Notes: generated by a model from the letters alone, not told the origin. 37,390 nucleotides of DNA from Gemmatimonadota bacterium (GCA_022340865.1 JAJDNC010000018.1:1-37390), one strand, 5' to 3'. Shown: positions 1-8,680, counted from the stretch's first letter. Numbers and translations are program-made.

Positions 1-255
1 GATACGGGCCATCCCGTGCCCCACACCGTGACTGTCGTCACATGCGAGTCCCGGAACCACCTCTTGCCCTTTCTCCTGCGCGCATGATCTTGCCCGCTGC
101 ACCACCATGGTTGTCTCGCGGGCCCTCGGTCAGCCGCTCTCCCACGGCGATGGACTTTTCGCTACCCACAACTGAGCGGCTAGCGCTGCGCGGAGCTCAT
201 CTCCCTTTACGAGAGTCTGCCTGGATCAGGAATCGGGGGTTGGACCCTCGGCGGC
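1..255. other. No recognisable gene
   Basis: This stretch lies downstream of the stop codon of the first minus-strand permease. The short open frames crossing it have no recognisable domain or good start signal. It may hold the 3' flank of the permease gene, but I see no convincing terminator hairpin followed by a T tract. Confidence 0.4.
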
Positions 256-2976
256 TCAGTCGGCGCGCAACGCTCGCACGCCTCCTGTCCGCGCCGCCCG
301 TCGGGCGGGCAGCAGCGCCGCCAGGGCGGCGACGACCACGAGCACCAGGGCCATCCCGACGTAGGTGACGGGGTCGGTGGCCCGCACGCCGTACAGGAGC
401 GAGCTCACCAGGCGCCCGCTCCACGCCGCCAGCACCCCGCCCAGCACGATCCCCCCGCCGGCCAGCGCCAGGGTGCGGACGAGGACGTTCTTCATGACGC
501 CGCCCGCGGTGGCTCCCAGCGCCATGCGGATGCCGATCTCGGGGGTGCGCTCGGCCACGTTCTGCGCCAGCACACCGTAGATGCCCAACCCGGCCAACAG
601 GAGCGCGACGACGCCGTACACGGTGAGGATGGCCAACGTGAATCGCCTGGCGGATACGGCCCGGGCCACGGTGGACTTCAGCGTCCAGAACTCGTGGGTG
701 GGCATGGCCGGATCGATCTGCTTCAGGGTGGCGGACACGGCGGCGGCGAGCCTCGCCGTGGGCAGCTCCGAGCGCACCACCATGGACATGACGGACATGC
801 CGCCCCGCTGCGCCAAGGGGAAGTAGACCTGAATGCCGGGAGCGGTCTCCGGCGAGACGTTGTGGATGTCCCGGGCGATGCCGACGACCTCGACGTTGCG
901 GTTGTTGAAGAAGATGTAGCGACCCACGGGATTCCCTTCCGGGAAGACGCGCCGGGCTCCGGACTCGTTCATGAGGACGACGGGTGGCGTATCCGCAGCG
1001 TCCGTGGAGGCCAGGTTCCGGCCGGCCACCAACGCGATCTTCATGGCGGGCACGTATCCGGAATCCACCAGGAAGGGGAAGAAGGCGAAGCGGTTCGACC
1101 GGTCGGTGCGCTCCTGGCTGTCGGGCTGGTCCGGACGGGTGAACACCCAACTCCGGTTCCATCCCAGGGGGAGCGCGTCCACGACGCCCACGCGCTCCAC
1201 GCCGGGGATCTCACCGACCTTCCGCGTGAGGTTCGCGTAGAAGTCGGCCTGCTCGGTGCTGGAAGCGAAGTTGTTGGTGGGGCGGAGCTGCCACGCCACC
1301 GCGTGGGACGGGTCCCATCCGAGGTTGACGTCCAGAACCGCGCGGAAGCTGCGCACCAGCAGCCCGCCCACCACCAGAAGGGTGCACGCCAGCGTCACCT
1401 CGGCCACCACGAGGCCGTCGCGCAGGCGCCGTGCGCCCCGGCTGGCGCTGCTGCCGTGCCCCGACGCGCGGAGCACGGTGGCCTCTTCCCCGTCGGACAC
1501 CTGGAGGGCCGGAACCAGCGCCACCAGAAGGCCCGCCATAAGCGCCACGCCCACGGCCAGCAGCAGGGCACTTCCGTCCACCCGGACATCGTTCAGGAGG
1601 GGCACCTTCATGGCCCGAGTGCCCGTGGCCGCGAAGCGCGTGGCGCCCCAGGCCAGAGCCGCACCCACCAGGGAGCCCAGCAGGGAGATGCCCAGGGTCT
1701 CGAGCACGAGTTGTCGGGCGATGGTCCCCCGGGGCGCGCCCATGGCCATACGCACCGCCACCTCACGCGCCCGTCCCGGGGCGCGTGCCAGGAGCAGGTT
1801 GGACAGGTTCACGCAGACGATGAGGAGGAGGGTTCCGGCTGCTGCGGCCAGCAGCATGAGCGCCGCGCGGAAGGGGCCGGCGATCTTGTCCTGCAGGGGT
1901 GTGAGTCGAGCGCCGAGCCCCCAGCGGTCGGGTTGCTCTTCCTTGAGGGTCGCCAGCACGGCGTCCAGGTCGGCCTGCGCTTGCGGAGGCGTTACCCCGG
2001 GCTTCAGGCGTCCAAGGATGACCAGCGTGTTCCCGTATCGGTCGGTCTGGGCGCCGATGGCGAAGGGCCGCAGGAAGTCCACGGTCACGCCGGGGCTGAA
2101 CATGGACGAGAAGTCGAAGCTCGGCGGCAACACCCCCACCACGGTCCGGGGCGTGCCGTTCAACGTGAGCACGCGTCCCACCACGCTGCGGTCCCCGGCG
2201 AAGCGCCGCTGCCAGTAGCCGTAGGTGAGGATCACCGCGCCGGGCCCCTCCCACTGGCTCTCGGCTTCGTTGAAGTTCCGCCCCAGGAGCGGCTGCACGC
2301 CCAGAACGTCCAGGAAGTTGCCGGCGACGCCCACACCCATGAGGCGCTCGGGCTCCCCCGCGCCGGTGAGCGTATACGAGTCCTGGTCGAAGAAGGCGTA
2401 GTAGCCGGTGAGACCGGTGAAGCTCCGGGTGCGCTCCCGGAAGTCCCGCAGGTTGCTGGTCCGGGACGTCACCGCCGATAGCGACGCGTTGGTGGAGCTC
2501 CCGGAGTTGGCGATCCACACCAGCCGTCCGGGGTCCTTCACCGGGAGGGGCGCCAGCACCAGGGGCTTCAGCACGCTGAACACCGTGGTGGCGGCGCCCA
2601 CGCCCAGACCCATGACCACCGCCGCGAAGAGGGTGAAGCGCGGGTTACGGCGCAGGGTGTTCAGGGCGTGGCGGATGTCCCGGCCGAGAGACTGGAGGGC
2701 GGATGCGCGGTTCATGTCGGACGCTCCGGGTGAAGCCGGCTCGTAGGGCATCGGCAGGAAGAAGGCGATGAGGGCCACGGGGTCTCGGACGAGCCTGCCC
2801 AGCGCAAGAAGCACGGACTCCCGGGCGTACCACAGCCGCCCGCGCACCGCCCCGCTCCGGCGCACTCGCGCCACGAAGTCCTCGTGGAGGTCGCCGAGGA
2901 TGGCCTGCGCCGCAGGGTCGCCGCGCAGCGCGCGGGCGAGCACCCAGACGGCCAGGGGGGGCGGACTCGGCGACAC
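256..2976 (-). CDS. ADOP-type MacB/FtsX permease, pair 1
   Basis: This is an integral inner-membrane protein of 906 residues with the duplicated MacB_PCD/FtsX layout of the ADOP family. Residues 1-105 form a cytosolic extension of the 'permease prefix domain 2' type, with LGDLHEDFVARV near residue 28 and a WYARES motif near 49. A first membrane helix follows the LRRNPRFT motif at about 108-136, then a periplasmic MacB_PCD-like domain and a first FtsX block at about 370-500 with NLSNLLLARA. A second half has a helix at 521-545, a second periplasmic domain, and a final FtsX block with RTPEIGIRMALGA near 805. No ATPase is encoded nearby, so transport is unproven. The start is GTG, 1 nt after the stop of the upstream padR, implying coupled translation. 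Substrate and true role are unknown. Confidence 0.93.
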   Translation of the reverse strand: MSPSPPPLAVWVLARALRGDPAAQAILGDLHEDFVARVRRSGAVRGRLWYARESVLLALGRLVRDPVALIAFFLPMPYEPASPGASDMNRASALQSLGRDIRHALNTLRRNPRFTLFAAVVMGLGVGAATTVFSVLKPLVLAPLPVKDPGRLVWIANSGSSTNASLSAVTSRTSNLRDFRERTRSFTGLTGYYAFFDQDSYTLTGAGEPERLMGVGVAGNFLDVLGVQPLLGRNFNEAESQWEGPGAVILTYGYWQRRFAGDRSVVGRVLTLNGTPRTVVGVLPPSFDFSSMFSPGVTVDFLRPFAIGAQTDRYGNTLVILGRLKPGVTPPQAQADLDAVLATLKEEQPDRWGLGARLTPLQDKIAGPFRAALMLLAAAAGTLLLIVCVNLSNLLLARAPGRAREVAVRMAMGAPRGTIARQLVLETLGISLLGSLVGAALAWGATRFAATGTRAMKVPLLNDVRVDGSALLLAVGVALMAGLLVALVPALQVSDGEEATVLRASGHGSSASRGARRLRDGLVVAEVTLACTLLVVGGLLVRSFRAVLDVNLGWDPSHAVAWQLRPTNNFASSTEQADFYANLTRKVGEIPGVERVGVVDALPLGWNRSWVFTRPDQPDSQERTDRSNRFAFFPFLVDSGYVPAMKIALVAGRNLASTDAADTPPVVLMNESGARRVFPEGNPVGRYIFFNNRNVEVVGIARDIHNVSPETAPGIQVYFPLAQRGGMSVMSMVVRSELPTARLAAAVSATLKQIDPAMPTHEFWTLKSTVARAVSARRFTLAILTVYGVVALLLAGLGIYGVLAQNVAERTPEIGIRMALGATAGGVMKNVLVRTLALAGGGIVLGGVLAAWSGRLVSSLLYGVRATDPVTYVGMALVLVVVAALAALLPARRAARTGGVRALRAD

Positions 2977-2977
2977 G

Positions 2978-3298
2978 TCAGTAGCCCACGGGCCCGAGGC
3001 CCTCGAAGAAGAACGCGAGGACGTCCCGGGCCTGGCGTGCCGCCTCCCGGCCCGCGTCGGTGACCAAGAGCCGTCGCATGGGATGGCCTCCCCGTTCGGG
3101 CACCTCGCTGGCCTCGAGCTCCCAGGTGAGGAATCCCTTCTCCACGAGCCGGTCGAGGGTCCGGTAGAGGGCGCCCCGGGTCACCCGTCGGCCGGCGTTC
3201 TCCTCCAGGTCCTCGCGGACCCGGTTGGCGTACGGCGCCTCTCCTTGTCTGAGGACGGACAGAAGGACCAGTAGTTCGAACTCGCCGAGCTTGGGCAT
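2978..3298 (-). CDS. PadR-family repressor, pair 1
   Basis: This 106-residue protein is a short PadR regulator made of a winged helix-turn-helix and a C-terminal dimerisation helix. It begins LGEFELLVLLSVLRQGEAPY, has the recognition-helix motif GALYRTLDRLVEKG at about 58-71, and a wing ending in RRLLVTDAGREAARQ. The opening LGEFE and the ERGG wing put it in the same subclass as the padR genes of pairs 5, 8 and 9. It is first in a two-gene operon with the permease, 1 nt apart. A dyad 43-67 nt upstream of its ATG is the likely autoregulatory site. The ligand is unknown. Confidence 0.92.
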   Translation of the reverse strand: MPKLGEFELLVLLSVLRQGEAPYANRVREDLEENAGRRVTRGALYRTLDRLVEKGFLTWELEASEVPERGGHPMRRLLVTDAGREAARQARDVLAFFFEGLGPVGY

Positions 3299-3340
3299 GT
3301 GGGCTTCCGTTGCCGAGTGGAGAGCGGGGCACGCTCAGAT

Positions 3341-3365
3341 TCGTAGTCTATTTTTTATGCTACGA
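3341..3365 (-). promoter_or_regulatory. Candidate PadR operator O1
   Basis: This imperfect dyad has arms TCGTAG and CTACGA separated by 13 AT-rich nt; allowing two mismatches, 8 of 10 outer pairs match. It lies 43-67 nt upstream of the pair 1 padR start and is the only AT-rich patch in the region, as expected for a promoter overlapped by a repressor site. Assigning it to PadR is inference from position and symmetry. Confidence 0.55.
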
Positions 3366-3591
3366 TCTCACACAAACACCCCGCTCCATCCCTTGTTCAT
3401 GCCCTGAGACAGGGCCAACGCCCGGGAGGTTGCAGCGCATTGCCGCGGGCGGCCGGGGGCCTGGCTCACGGGCGATTCCACAATGAGACCCTCGTCCATG
3501 AGGTGCTGGGGCGCCGCGTATAGACTCCCGGTCCCCCCCCGACCTTCGGAGACTTCGAGAGGGCGGCTCCAGTTCAGATCGAGGCCGCTCC

Positions 3592-3612
3592 AAGCCGGCG
3601 TTGGTGCATGGC
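3592..3612 (+). repeat. IS terminal inverted repeat, left
   Basis: This is the left end of the IS, on the transposase 3' side. It reads AAGCC, then G, then the 15-base core GCGTTGGTGCATGGC. The reverse complement of the core occurs at 4658-4672. The extra G at 3597 is absent from the other end. Confidence 0.75.
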
Positions 3613-3652
3613 CCGGACTTGAGACTGGATTTCCCCGCCTCCGACGCCGCGG

Positions 3653-4603
3653 TCACTCAACCCGGTAACTCTCCGGCATCCCGAGCTCGGCCATGGTGTT
3701 GAGGATCCCGCACGCCAGCCTCACCTCAACTCGTTGGCCCGCCACGCCGCGACTTCTCATTTGTCGGCCGATGATCGTCTTGTACCTGTAGACGGCACTC
3801 TCCACCATGCTGCGTCTGGCGTATCCTGAACGTGCGTACCACTCCCGGCGACCGAGTGCTCGAATCGAGCGGACGTTACGATTTCCTTTCTTCAAAGCCG
3901 GGGACGGCCTGGGCAAGGCGTTCCTGCCTGGTGGAATGAGGACCCTCGCCGGTGGTCCTGAGCCCCTTGATTGGCCCGCCTCGTAGACACTCGCCGCATC
4001 GTAGGCACCATCGGCCGAGACGGCCATCACTCGACGCTCGACTTGTTCGAGCAGGGCAGGTACTCGCGTGCAGTCATGCGTCCGACGACCGGTCAGGTCC
4101 GAGGCGATGATCTCTCCGGTGCGGGCGTCAACCGCAAGGTGGAGCTTCTTCCAAGCCCTGTTCTTTGGCGGCCTCCGTAGATGGCCAACGTGGACCCTGA
4201 GTCCTGTGCTATCGATGAGCAGGTGGATCGGTCGATCGGTAGCGAGCCTCTGGAACTGGGCCTTTCCGAGCTTCTGCAGACGCCGGGACAGCGTCGTGTG
4301 ATCGGGGATCGGAAGCTCCACGTCGAGCAGGTCGACCAGCGAACGCAGGAAGCCCTCGGTCTGCCGAAGCGGGAGGTTGAACACCATGCGGATCGTCAAC
4401 GCGGCCTTGATCGCGATATCCGCGTAGGTGCGCTGGCCACCGGGTTTGCCGCTGGGCGGCGCCCTCCAAGCATCAAGCGCGGCATCGGGAAGCCAGACGG
4501 TTAGATCGCCACGCCGCCGCAGGCCGGCCTCGCACTCAGCCCAATTCCGTACCCGATACCGAGACTTCGCGTACTTGTACTGGCTCCGCTTCGGATACTT
4601 CAA
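3653..4603 (-). CDS. IS5-family transposase (IS903 group)
   Basis: This 316-residue DDE transposase catalyses movement of the surrounding IS. The fold and motifs follow IS903 throughout: an N-terminal DLTVWLPDAALDAW region near 33-46, a RQTEGFLRSLVDLL helix near 80-93, then the catalytic triad at D131 (in LLIDSTGLRV), D198 (in SADGAYD) and E268 (in MVESAVYRYK, the Y-R-K signature region). It ends GMPESYRVE, like the usual IS903-group C-terminus. Length is normal and no frameshift is seen, so the protein looks complete and possibly active. It is transcribed away from pair 2 and toward the control region of pair 1. Confidence 0.95.
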   Translation of the reverse strand: MKYPKRSQYKYAKSRYRVRNWAECEAGLRRRGDLTVWLPDAALDAWRAPPSGKPGGQRTYADIAIKAALTIRMVFNLPLRQTEGFLRSLVDLLDVELPIPDHTTLSRRLQKLGKAQFQRLATDRPIHLLIDSTGLRVHVGHLRRPPKNRAWKKLHLAVDARTGEIIASDLTGRRTHDCTRVPALLEQVERRVMAVSADGAYDAASVYEAGQSRGSGPPARVLIPPGRNALPRPSPALKKGNRNVRSIRALGRREWYARSGYARRSMVESAVYRYKTIIGRQMRSRGVAGQRVEVRLACGILNTMAELGMPESYRVE

Positions 4604-4657
4604 CGGTGACGACTCCGGCTCAGGGGGCTTCGTATGACTATGAACCTACACCCAGGA

Positions 4658-4677
4658 GCCATGCACCAACGCGGCTT
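4658..4677 (-). repeat. IS terminal inverted repeat, right
   Basis: This is the right end of the IS, about 55 bp upstream of the transposase start. Read inward on the minus strand it is AAGCC followed directly by the same 15-base core found at the left end. The promoter for the transposase would lie between this repeat and 4603. Confidence 0.75.
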
Positions 4678-4729
4678 TTCGCCACCACAGGCTTAGCGCC
4701 GCAGCACTCGCAGGAGGTGTCGTTCGTCG

Positions 4730-4778
4730 TTGACAGTGGACCCCACATTACCGATTTTCGATTATCGAATATCGGTAA
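4730..4778 (+). promoter_or_regulatory. Candidate promoter and PadR operator O2
   Basis: A dyad at 4748-4778 is symmetrical over 31 bp: 14 of 15 base pairs match, with outer arms TTACCGAT and ATCGGTAA and inner arms TTCGAT and ATCGAA. This is far beyond chance in such GC-rich DNA. It lies 80 nt upstream of the padR start. A perfect -35-like TTGACA sits just before it at 4730-4735, with only a weak -10 candidate (GATTTT at 4753-4758) inside the dyad. The likely role is autorepression by the downstream PadR; this is inferred from position and symmetry. Confidence 0.7.
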
Positions 4779-4858
4779 TGCGTCGTATCGACTTGCGACG
4801 ACCGGCACGCGCGAAGCGCCGTGCTGCGACGGAGTCCGAACCTACCGGGGGCCAGCCC

Positions 4859-5212
4859 ATGACGTCCCGCGATCCGACTGCGTATCTCCCCCTCACCCCT
4901 GCGGCCTTCCACATCCTGATGACGCTGGAGGAGGGAGTGTCCCACGGCTACGCCATCAAGCGCGTTGTGGAAGAAAGGACCCGGGGGATCGTGAGGCTCG
5001 GCGCCGGCACCCTCTATCATGCGATCGGTAGCCTGGCGAAAAAGGGACTCGTGGACGAGTGCCGTCCGCCCACTCCCGACGCGGCGGGGAGCTCCCGCTG
5101 GAGGTTCTACGAGATCACCCCCCTCGGACGCAGAATCCTGAAGGCTGAGGTGGGGCGTCTGGAAGCCGACGTGGCGCACGCCCGGGCAAGCTTCGGGGAG
5201 GCGGAGGGATGA
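4859..5212 (+). CDS. PadR-family repressor, pair 2
   Basis: This 117-residue winged-helix PadR regulator has the motif order FHILMTLEEGVSHGYAIKRV, then GAGTLYHAIGSLAKKGLVDE (recognition helix and wing start), then RWRFYEITPLGRRILKAE. The HGY motif and the position of the GTLY helix place it with the padR genes of pairs 3 and 6. The frame stays open upstream to 4730, but the ATG at 4859 aligns with the family and leaves room for the 4748-4778 operator, so it is preferred. Its TGA overlaps the permease ATG (ATGA). No inducer can be read from the sequence. Confidence 0.92.
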   Translation: MTSRDPTAYLPLTPAAFHILMTLEEGVSHGYAIKRVVEERTRGIVRLGAGTLYHAIGSLAKKGLVDECRPPTPDAAGSSRWRFYEITPLGRRILKAEVGRLEADVAHARASFGEAEG

Positions 5213-7905
5213 ACCAGCGCCGGCTGGAGCGGCTGTTGCTTGCCTTTCTCCTTCGGCTCTATCCCGCGGAATTCCGCGCGCACTTCCAGGATCAGTGGAT
5301 GGCCTTCCTCGTAGAGCAGCGCCTGGAGCGCCGCTATCGTCGGAGGTGGTCAGGAGGTCTTCGTTTCTGGATGGACGTCATCAAGGACGTTCTGGTCAGC
5401 TCGGTCCGGATGCGCCGGGAGAGACATCCTCCGACGCCACAGCACCGCGGCGCCGGAGCCGGAGGCACGGTCCTCGATTTCGTCGGGCAGGACTTCCGCT
5501 TCGCGCTCCGAACGCTCCGGCGCCGCCCTGTCTACGCGGGGGTGGCGGTGCTCACCCTCGGTCTGGGAGTCGGAGCGGCGACAGCCATGTTCTCGGTGGT
5601 AGACGGCGTCCTTCTGACGCGGACGCTCTACCGGGACCCGGGGCGGCTCGTGAGCATCTGGCAGCGCATCGGGGGACGGAAGGGCCTCACCGCCGCCGGG
5701 GAGATCCGGCTCAAGTACGACGAGTACAAGGCCATCCGGGTGCAGAGTACCGCCTTCCAGAACGTGGCGGTCTACACCGGCGACTGGGGTGAGAGCACTC
5801 TGGGCGGCGGCCCCCGGCCCGAACTGGTGGAGGTAGGGGCGGCGACGGCCTCTCTACTTCCGGTTCTGGGGATCACGCCGGTTCTGGGACGCTGGTTCCT
5901 TCCAGACGAGGAAGGCAACAGGGCCGGCGACCGGGCCAGGGTCACGGTCATGAGCTACGGGACCTGGGCGGGGCGCTTCGGCGCCGACCCGGGCGTCCTC
6001 GGCACCTCCGTCACCATCGACGGCGTCTCCTACACGGTCATCGGGGTGCTCCCCCGCGGGTTCCGTCTGCAGTGGCTCAGCGCGTCCTTCACCGGTGCCG
6101 ACGACCCGGGCTCGCGAGACTTCTGGGTCCCTGTGGGATCTCCGGAGTGGGGGGAATCCCCGGGGTCCACCCAGTGGGAGGCTATCGGCCGTCTGGCGAA
6201 CGGAGCGACGCTGGACGAGGCACGGGTCGAGACCGGTCAGATCCTCAAGGCCGCCTGGCCCTCGCAGCACCCGGACGCGCTCATCCGTCCGCGGATGAAG
6301 GAGGAGGTGCGGGGACTCGCTTCGCCTATCCTGCTCCTGTTCGGCGCTACGGGCCTGCTCCTCCTCATCGCGTGCGGGAACGTGGCCGCCCTATCCCTGG
6401 GAGAAATGCAGGGCCGGACTCAGGAGGTGGCGACGCGGGTGGCCATCGGCGCCGGACGCCTTCGCATCGGCCGTCAACTCATCACGGAGAGCCTGGTCCT
6501 GGGTCTCTTGGGCAGCGCATTGGGCGTCCTGTTCGCCGTAGGGGGCACCCGACTCCTGGTGGCCATGGCGCCGCCCATACCCCGCATCGACGAGGTACGC
6601 GTGGACCTCGTGGTGCTGGTCTTCGCCGGCTTCCTCGGGACGCTCTCCGCGATCCTGTTCGGTCTCGCTCCGGCGCTGGTCACAGCCAGGGCTCACATGG
6701 GGTCCACGCTGAGGGTCGGAGGAAGGACCGGGTCCAGGCGTCAGGCAGCGCTGGGCCGCTGGGTGCTGGTCGGGGAGATCTCGCTCACGGTAGTACTTCT
6801 GGTGGCCAGTGGTCTCCTCTCCCAGAGCCTGGTCCGACTTCTGGCCGTAGACCCGGGCTTCAACCCGAGGAATCTGGCCACGGTGGAAGTGACCCTGCCG
6901 GATGCCCGCTACGGTTGGGACATGAAGGGAGCGGCGTGGAACTTCGCGGACGACGTGCTGCGGCAGATGAAAGCCATCCCCGGCGTGGAGGCCGTCTCGG
7001 CGGCCAACATGCTCCCGTTTCCCAACAAGCCCTCGACGTGGGCGGCACGGGCGAACCCCGAGGACAGCACATACCTCATGCCCGAGCTCTACTGCGTCGC
7101 TCCGGGATACCTCGGTTTCATGGGGATTCCCATCCTCGAGGGCCGCGGCATTCTCTCTACCGACGACGGCCGGGCCCCGCCGGTCGCGGTGGTGAATCAG
7201 TCTCTGGCACGAGCCCTGTGGGGTGACCGCTCGCCCGTGGGGCGCGAGCTGATCTACCCTGCGGGGCGGGTCACGGTGGTGGGGGTGGCCGGTGACACCC
7301 GGCAGGCCTCCCTCGCAAGGAAGCCCCCCCTCACCTTCTACGTCCCGTTCGCGCAACTCAGCCGGACCAGGGTAACCTTCGCCGCCCGGACCCGGGGTCG
7401 ACCCGAAGATGTCCTTCCGGGGATGCGGGAGGCCGTGTGGCACGTGGACGGGAGCCTGGCCGTCACGACCTCCGGAACCCTCGAGCGCTCCGTCGCCGAG
7501 TCGGCCAGCCAGGAACGGTATCGGACCCTCCTGATGACGACGTTCGCTCTGCTGGCGACCGCGCTCGCGGCGGTGGGTATCGGAGGTCTATCGGCTCGCC
7601 AGGTGGCGCAGCAGACCAGGGAACTAGGAATCCGAAAGGCTCTTGGAGCTCCGGATGGGGCGCTCCTCGGGGGCATGCTCCGGTCGGTGGGTATCACAGG
7701 GGCGGCAGGCGTCGCGCTCGGGCTGCTGGGGGCGTACGGAGTGCGGCCACTCCTGGCCACGTTCCTCTTCGGGATCGGCTCATTCGACCCCCTCACCTAC
7801 GGGGGAATCGGCGGGCTGTTCATCTTGATCGCCCTGGTCTGCGGATACCTTCCGGCCCGGCGCGTCTTCGCCGTGGATCCGGTCAGGGTGCTGAAGGCCG
7901 AGTAG
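5209..7905 (+). CDS. ADOP-type MacB/FtsX permease, pair 2
   Basis: This is an orphan inner-membrane permease of 898 residues. The cytosolic extension (1-100) is of the type that begins LLRLYPAEFRAHFQDQW (near 14-30), also seen in pairs 3 and 6. The first membrane helix follows RTLRRRPVYAG at about 110-130. The first FtsX block carries LLLIACGNVAALSLGEM near 380-398, and the second carries QTRELGIRKALGAPDG near 798. Between them lie two periplasmic MacB_PCD-like domains. It ends in the family's usual LPARR...DPVRVLKAE. The start codon overlaps the padR stop by 4 nt. Function is unknown; with no ATPase it may not be a pump. Confidence 0.93.
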   Translation: MNQRRLERLLLAFLLRLYPAEFRAHFQDQWMAFLVEQRLERRYRRRWSGGLRFWMDVIKDVLVSSVRMRRERHPPTPQHRGAGAGGTVLDFVGQDFRFALRTLRRRPVYAGVAVLTLGLGVGAATAMFSVVDGVLLTRTLYRDPGRLVSIWQRIGGRKGLTAAGEIRLKYDEYKAIRVQSTAFQNVAVYTGDWGESTLGGGPRPELVEVGAATASLLPVLGITPVLGRWFLPDEEGNRAGDRARVTVMSYGTWAGRFGADPGVLGTSVTIDGVSYTVIGVLPRGFRLQWLSASFTGADDPGSRDFWVPVGSPEWGESPGSTQWEAIGRLANGATLDEARVETGQILKAAWPSQHPDALIRPRMKEEVRGLASPILLLFGATGLLLLIACGNVAALSLGEMQGRTQEVATRVAIGAGRLRIGRQLITESLVLGLLGSALGVLFAVGGTRLLVAMAPPIPRIDEVRVDLVVLVFAGFLGTLSAILFGLAPALVTARAHMGSTLRVGGRTGSRRQAALGRWVLVGEISLTVVLLVASGLLSQSLVRLLAVDPGFNPRNLATVEVTLPDARYGWDMKGAAWNFADDVLRQMKAIPGVEAVSAANMLPFPNKPSTWAARANPEDSTYLMPELYCVAPGYLGFMGIPILEGRGILSTDDGRAPPVAVVNQSLARALWGDRSPVGRELIYPAGRVTVVGVAGDTRQASLARKPPLTFYVPFAQLSRTRVTFAARTRGRPEDVLPGMREAVWHVDGSLAVTTSGTLERSVAESASQERYRTLLMTTFALLATALAAVGIGGLSARQVAQQTRELGIRKALGAPDGALLGGMLRSVGITGAAGVALGLLGAYGVRPLLATFLFGIGSFDPLTYGGIGGLFILIALVCGYLPARRVFAVDPVRVLKAE

Positions 7906-8098
7906 CGGGTCGGTCGCCCGAGGGCGCGGCCCGCCGGTTACCGGAATCCGAAAGCCAGCGGGAAGATGATGACCACTGCGCCTACCCCGTGGTGTTCCAA
8001 GACTCAGCCGAGGTAACCGGGAGCGAGGAGCGTCGTGGGTTGGTGCCCTGTTTCCACGGGCGGTGGAGGGTAGCGGTATCAGCCGACGACACGAGGAG

Positions 8099-8205
8099 AT
8101 GAGCACGCCGTTTCAGATGCTCATCATGATGTTCGCGGGGTAGGTCAACGGGCATCAACGCACCCTCATCGCCTACCCGGGCCGCCTGATCCCCGGTTGA
8201 ATTGC
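8099..8205 (+). pseudogene. Transposase N-terminal remnant (probable)
   Basis: Reading from the ATG at 8099 gives MSTPFQMLIMMFAG, a TAG stop at 8141, then VNGHQRTLIAYP in the same frame, before similarity and the frame end near 8205. From memory this resembles the N-terminus of integrase-core transposases whose normal sequence has Trp where the TAG is and continues toward a REENRVLREQL motif. A purine-rich AGGAG sits directly before the ATG. I infer a decayed scrap of an insertion sequence. The match is short, so the family call is tentative. The rest of the 7906-8246 gap shows no gene. Confidence 0.4.
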
Positions 8206-8246
8206 GGAACAGGATCCCTGCCCGCCCTCCCGTGCAACCATTTTGC

Positions 8247-8280
8247 TCTTCCGATCGTCGATATAGTGACGGGCGGAAGA
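8247..8280 (+). promoter_or_regulatory. Candidate PadR operator O3
   Basis: This 34-bp interrupted palindrome has outer arms TCTTCCG and CGGAAGA (7 of 7 pairs), inner arms CGTC and GACG, and a TATA centre; 13 of 17 pairs match overall. It ends 49 nt upstream of the pair 3 padR ATG and contains a -10-like TATAGT at 8262-8267. It is most likely the autoregulatory site of the pair 3 PadR. Confidence 0.62.
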
Positions 8281-8328
8281 TCGCCCACGCGCGCCATCGG
8301 CGTCCCACACTTCCGGAGACAGGACCAC

Positions 8329-8676
8329 ATGGCCACCGAATCACCCCTCACTCCGCTGTCCATGGCGATCCTGGTGGCCTTGGGCGGGGGCGATCTCCAC
8401 GGCTACGCCCTCCTGCGGCAGGTGGAGGAGCGCAGCGGTGGCCTCCTACGCCCGGGAACGGGGAGCCTCTACGCCGCTCTCCAGCGCCTCATGGACGAGG
8501 GCCTCATCGTCGAGTCGCCCGAGCGCCCGGAGGACGACGACGATGCCCGCCGTCGGTACTACCGGATCACCGCCGACGGACGCGCCGCCGTGGCGGTGGA
8601 GGCGGGAAGGGTGGAGGAGCTCCTCGCGGACGCTCGCCGGCACGGGCTGATCCCCGCCCGGGAGGGACGGGGGTAG
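8329..8676 (+). CDS. PadR-family repressor, pair 3
   Basis: This 115-residue PadR regulator runs MAILVALGGGDLHGYALLRQ, GTGSLYAALQRLMDEGLIVE and ARRRYYRITADGRAAVA, so it has the winged helix in normal order, with a long acidic linker (PERPEDDDDA) in the wing. It is closest in layout to the padR genes of pairs 2 and 6. The frame is open further upstream to 8197, but the ATG at 8329 fits family length and lies downstream of the operator. It ends 4 nt before the GTG of the permease. Confidence 0.92.
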   Translation: MATESPLTPLSMAILVALGGGDLHGYALLRQVEERSGGLLRPGTGSLYAALQRLMDEGLIVESPERPEDDDDARRRYYRITADGRAAVAVEAGRVEELLADARRHGLIPAREGRG

Positions 8677-8680
8677 CGCC

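Larger units (their letters stand above)
3592..4677 (-). mobile_element. IS5-family (IS903-group) insertion sequence
   Basis: The element holds one intact minus-strand transposase gene between terminal inverted repeats, for a total of about 1.08 kb, the normal size for the IS903 group of IS5. The ends share a perfect 15-bp core (3598-3612 and 4658-4672, GCGTTGGTGCATGGC read inward). Allowing a one-base indel, the repeats extend to 21 and 20 bp. The exact outer ends are uncertain because I find no matching target duplication on either side (9 bp is usual for IS903 relatives). The element lies between the pair 1 and pair 2 control regions, about 70 bp from the pair 2 operator. Confidence 0.82.

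Noticed and set aside
694..2481. 595-residue plus-strand open frame opposite permease 1
   Set aside because: It lies antisense to a clear ADOP gene and has the His/Gly/Arg-rich composition typical of shadow frames in GC-rich DNA. Similar long shadows at 16253-18667, 19205-21340, 30793-33084 and 33140-35578 were rejected for the same reason.
3401..3415. GCCCTG-AGA-CAGGGC hairpin as a terminator
   Set aside because: It has a short stem, no T tract and lies between divergent control elements, so it is likely chance.
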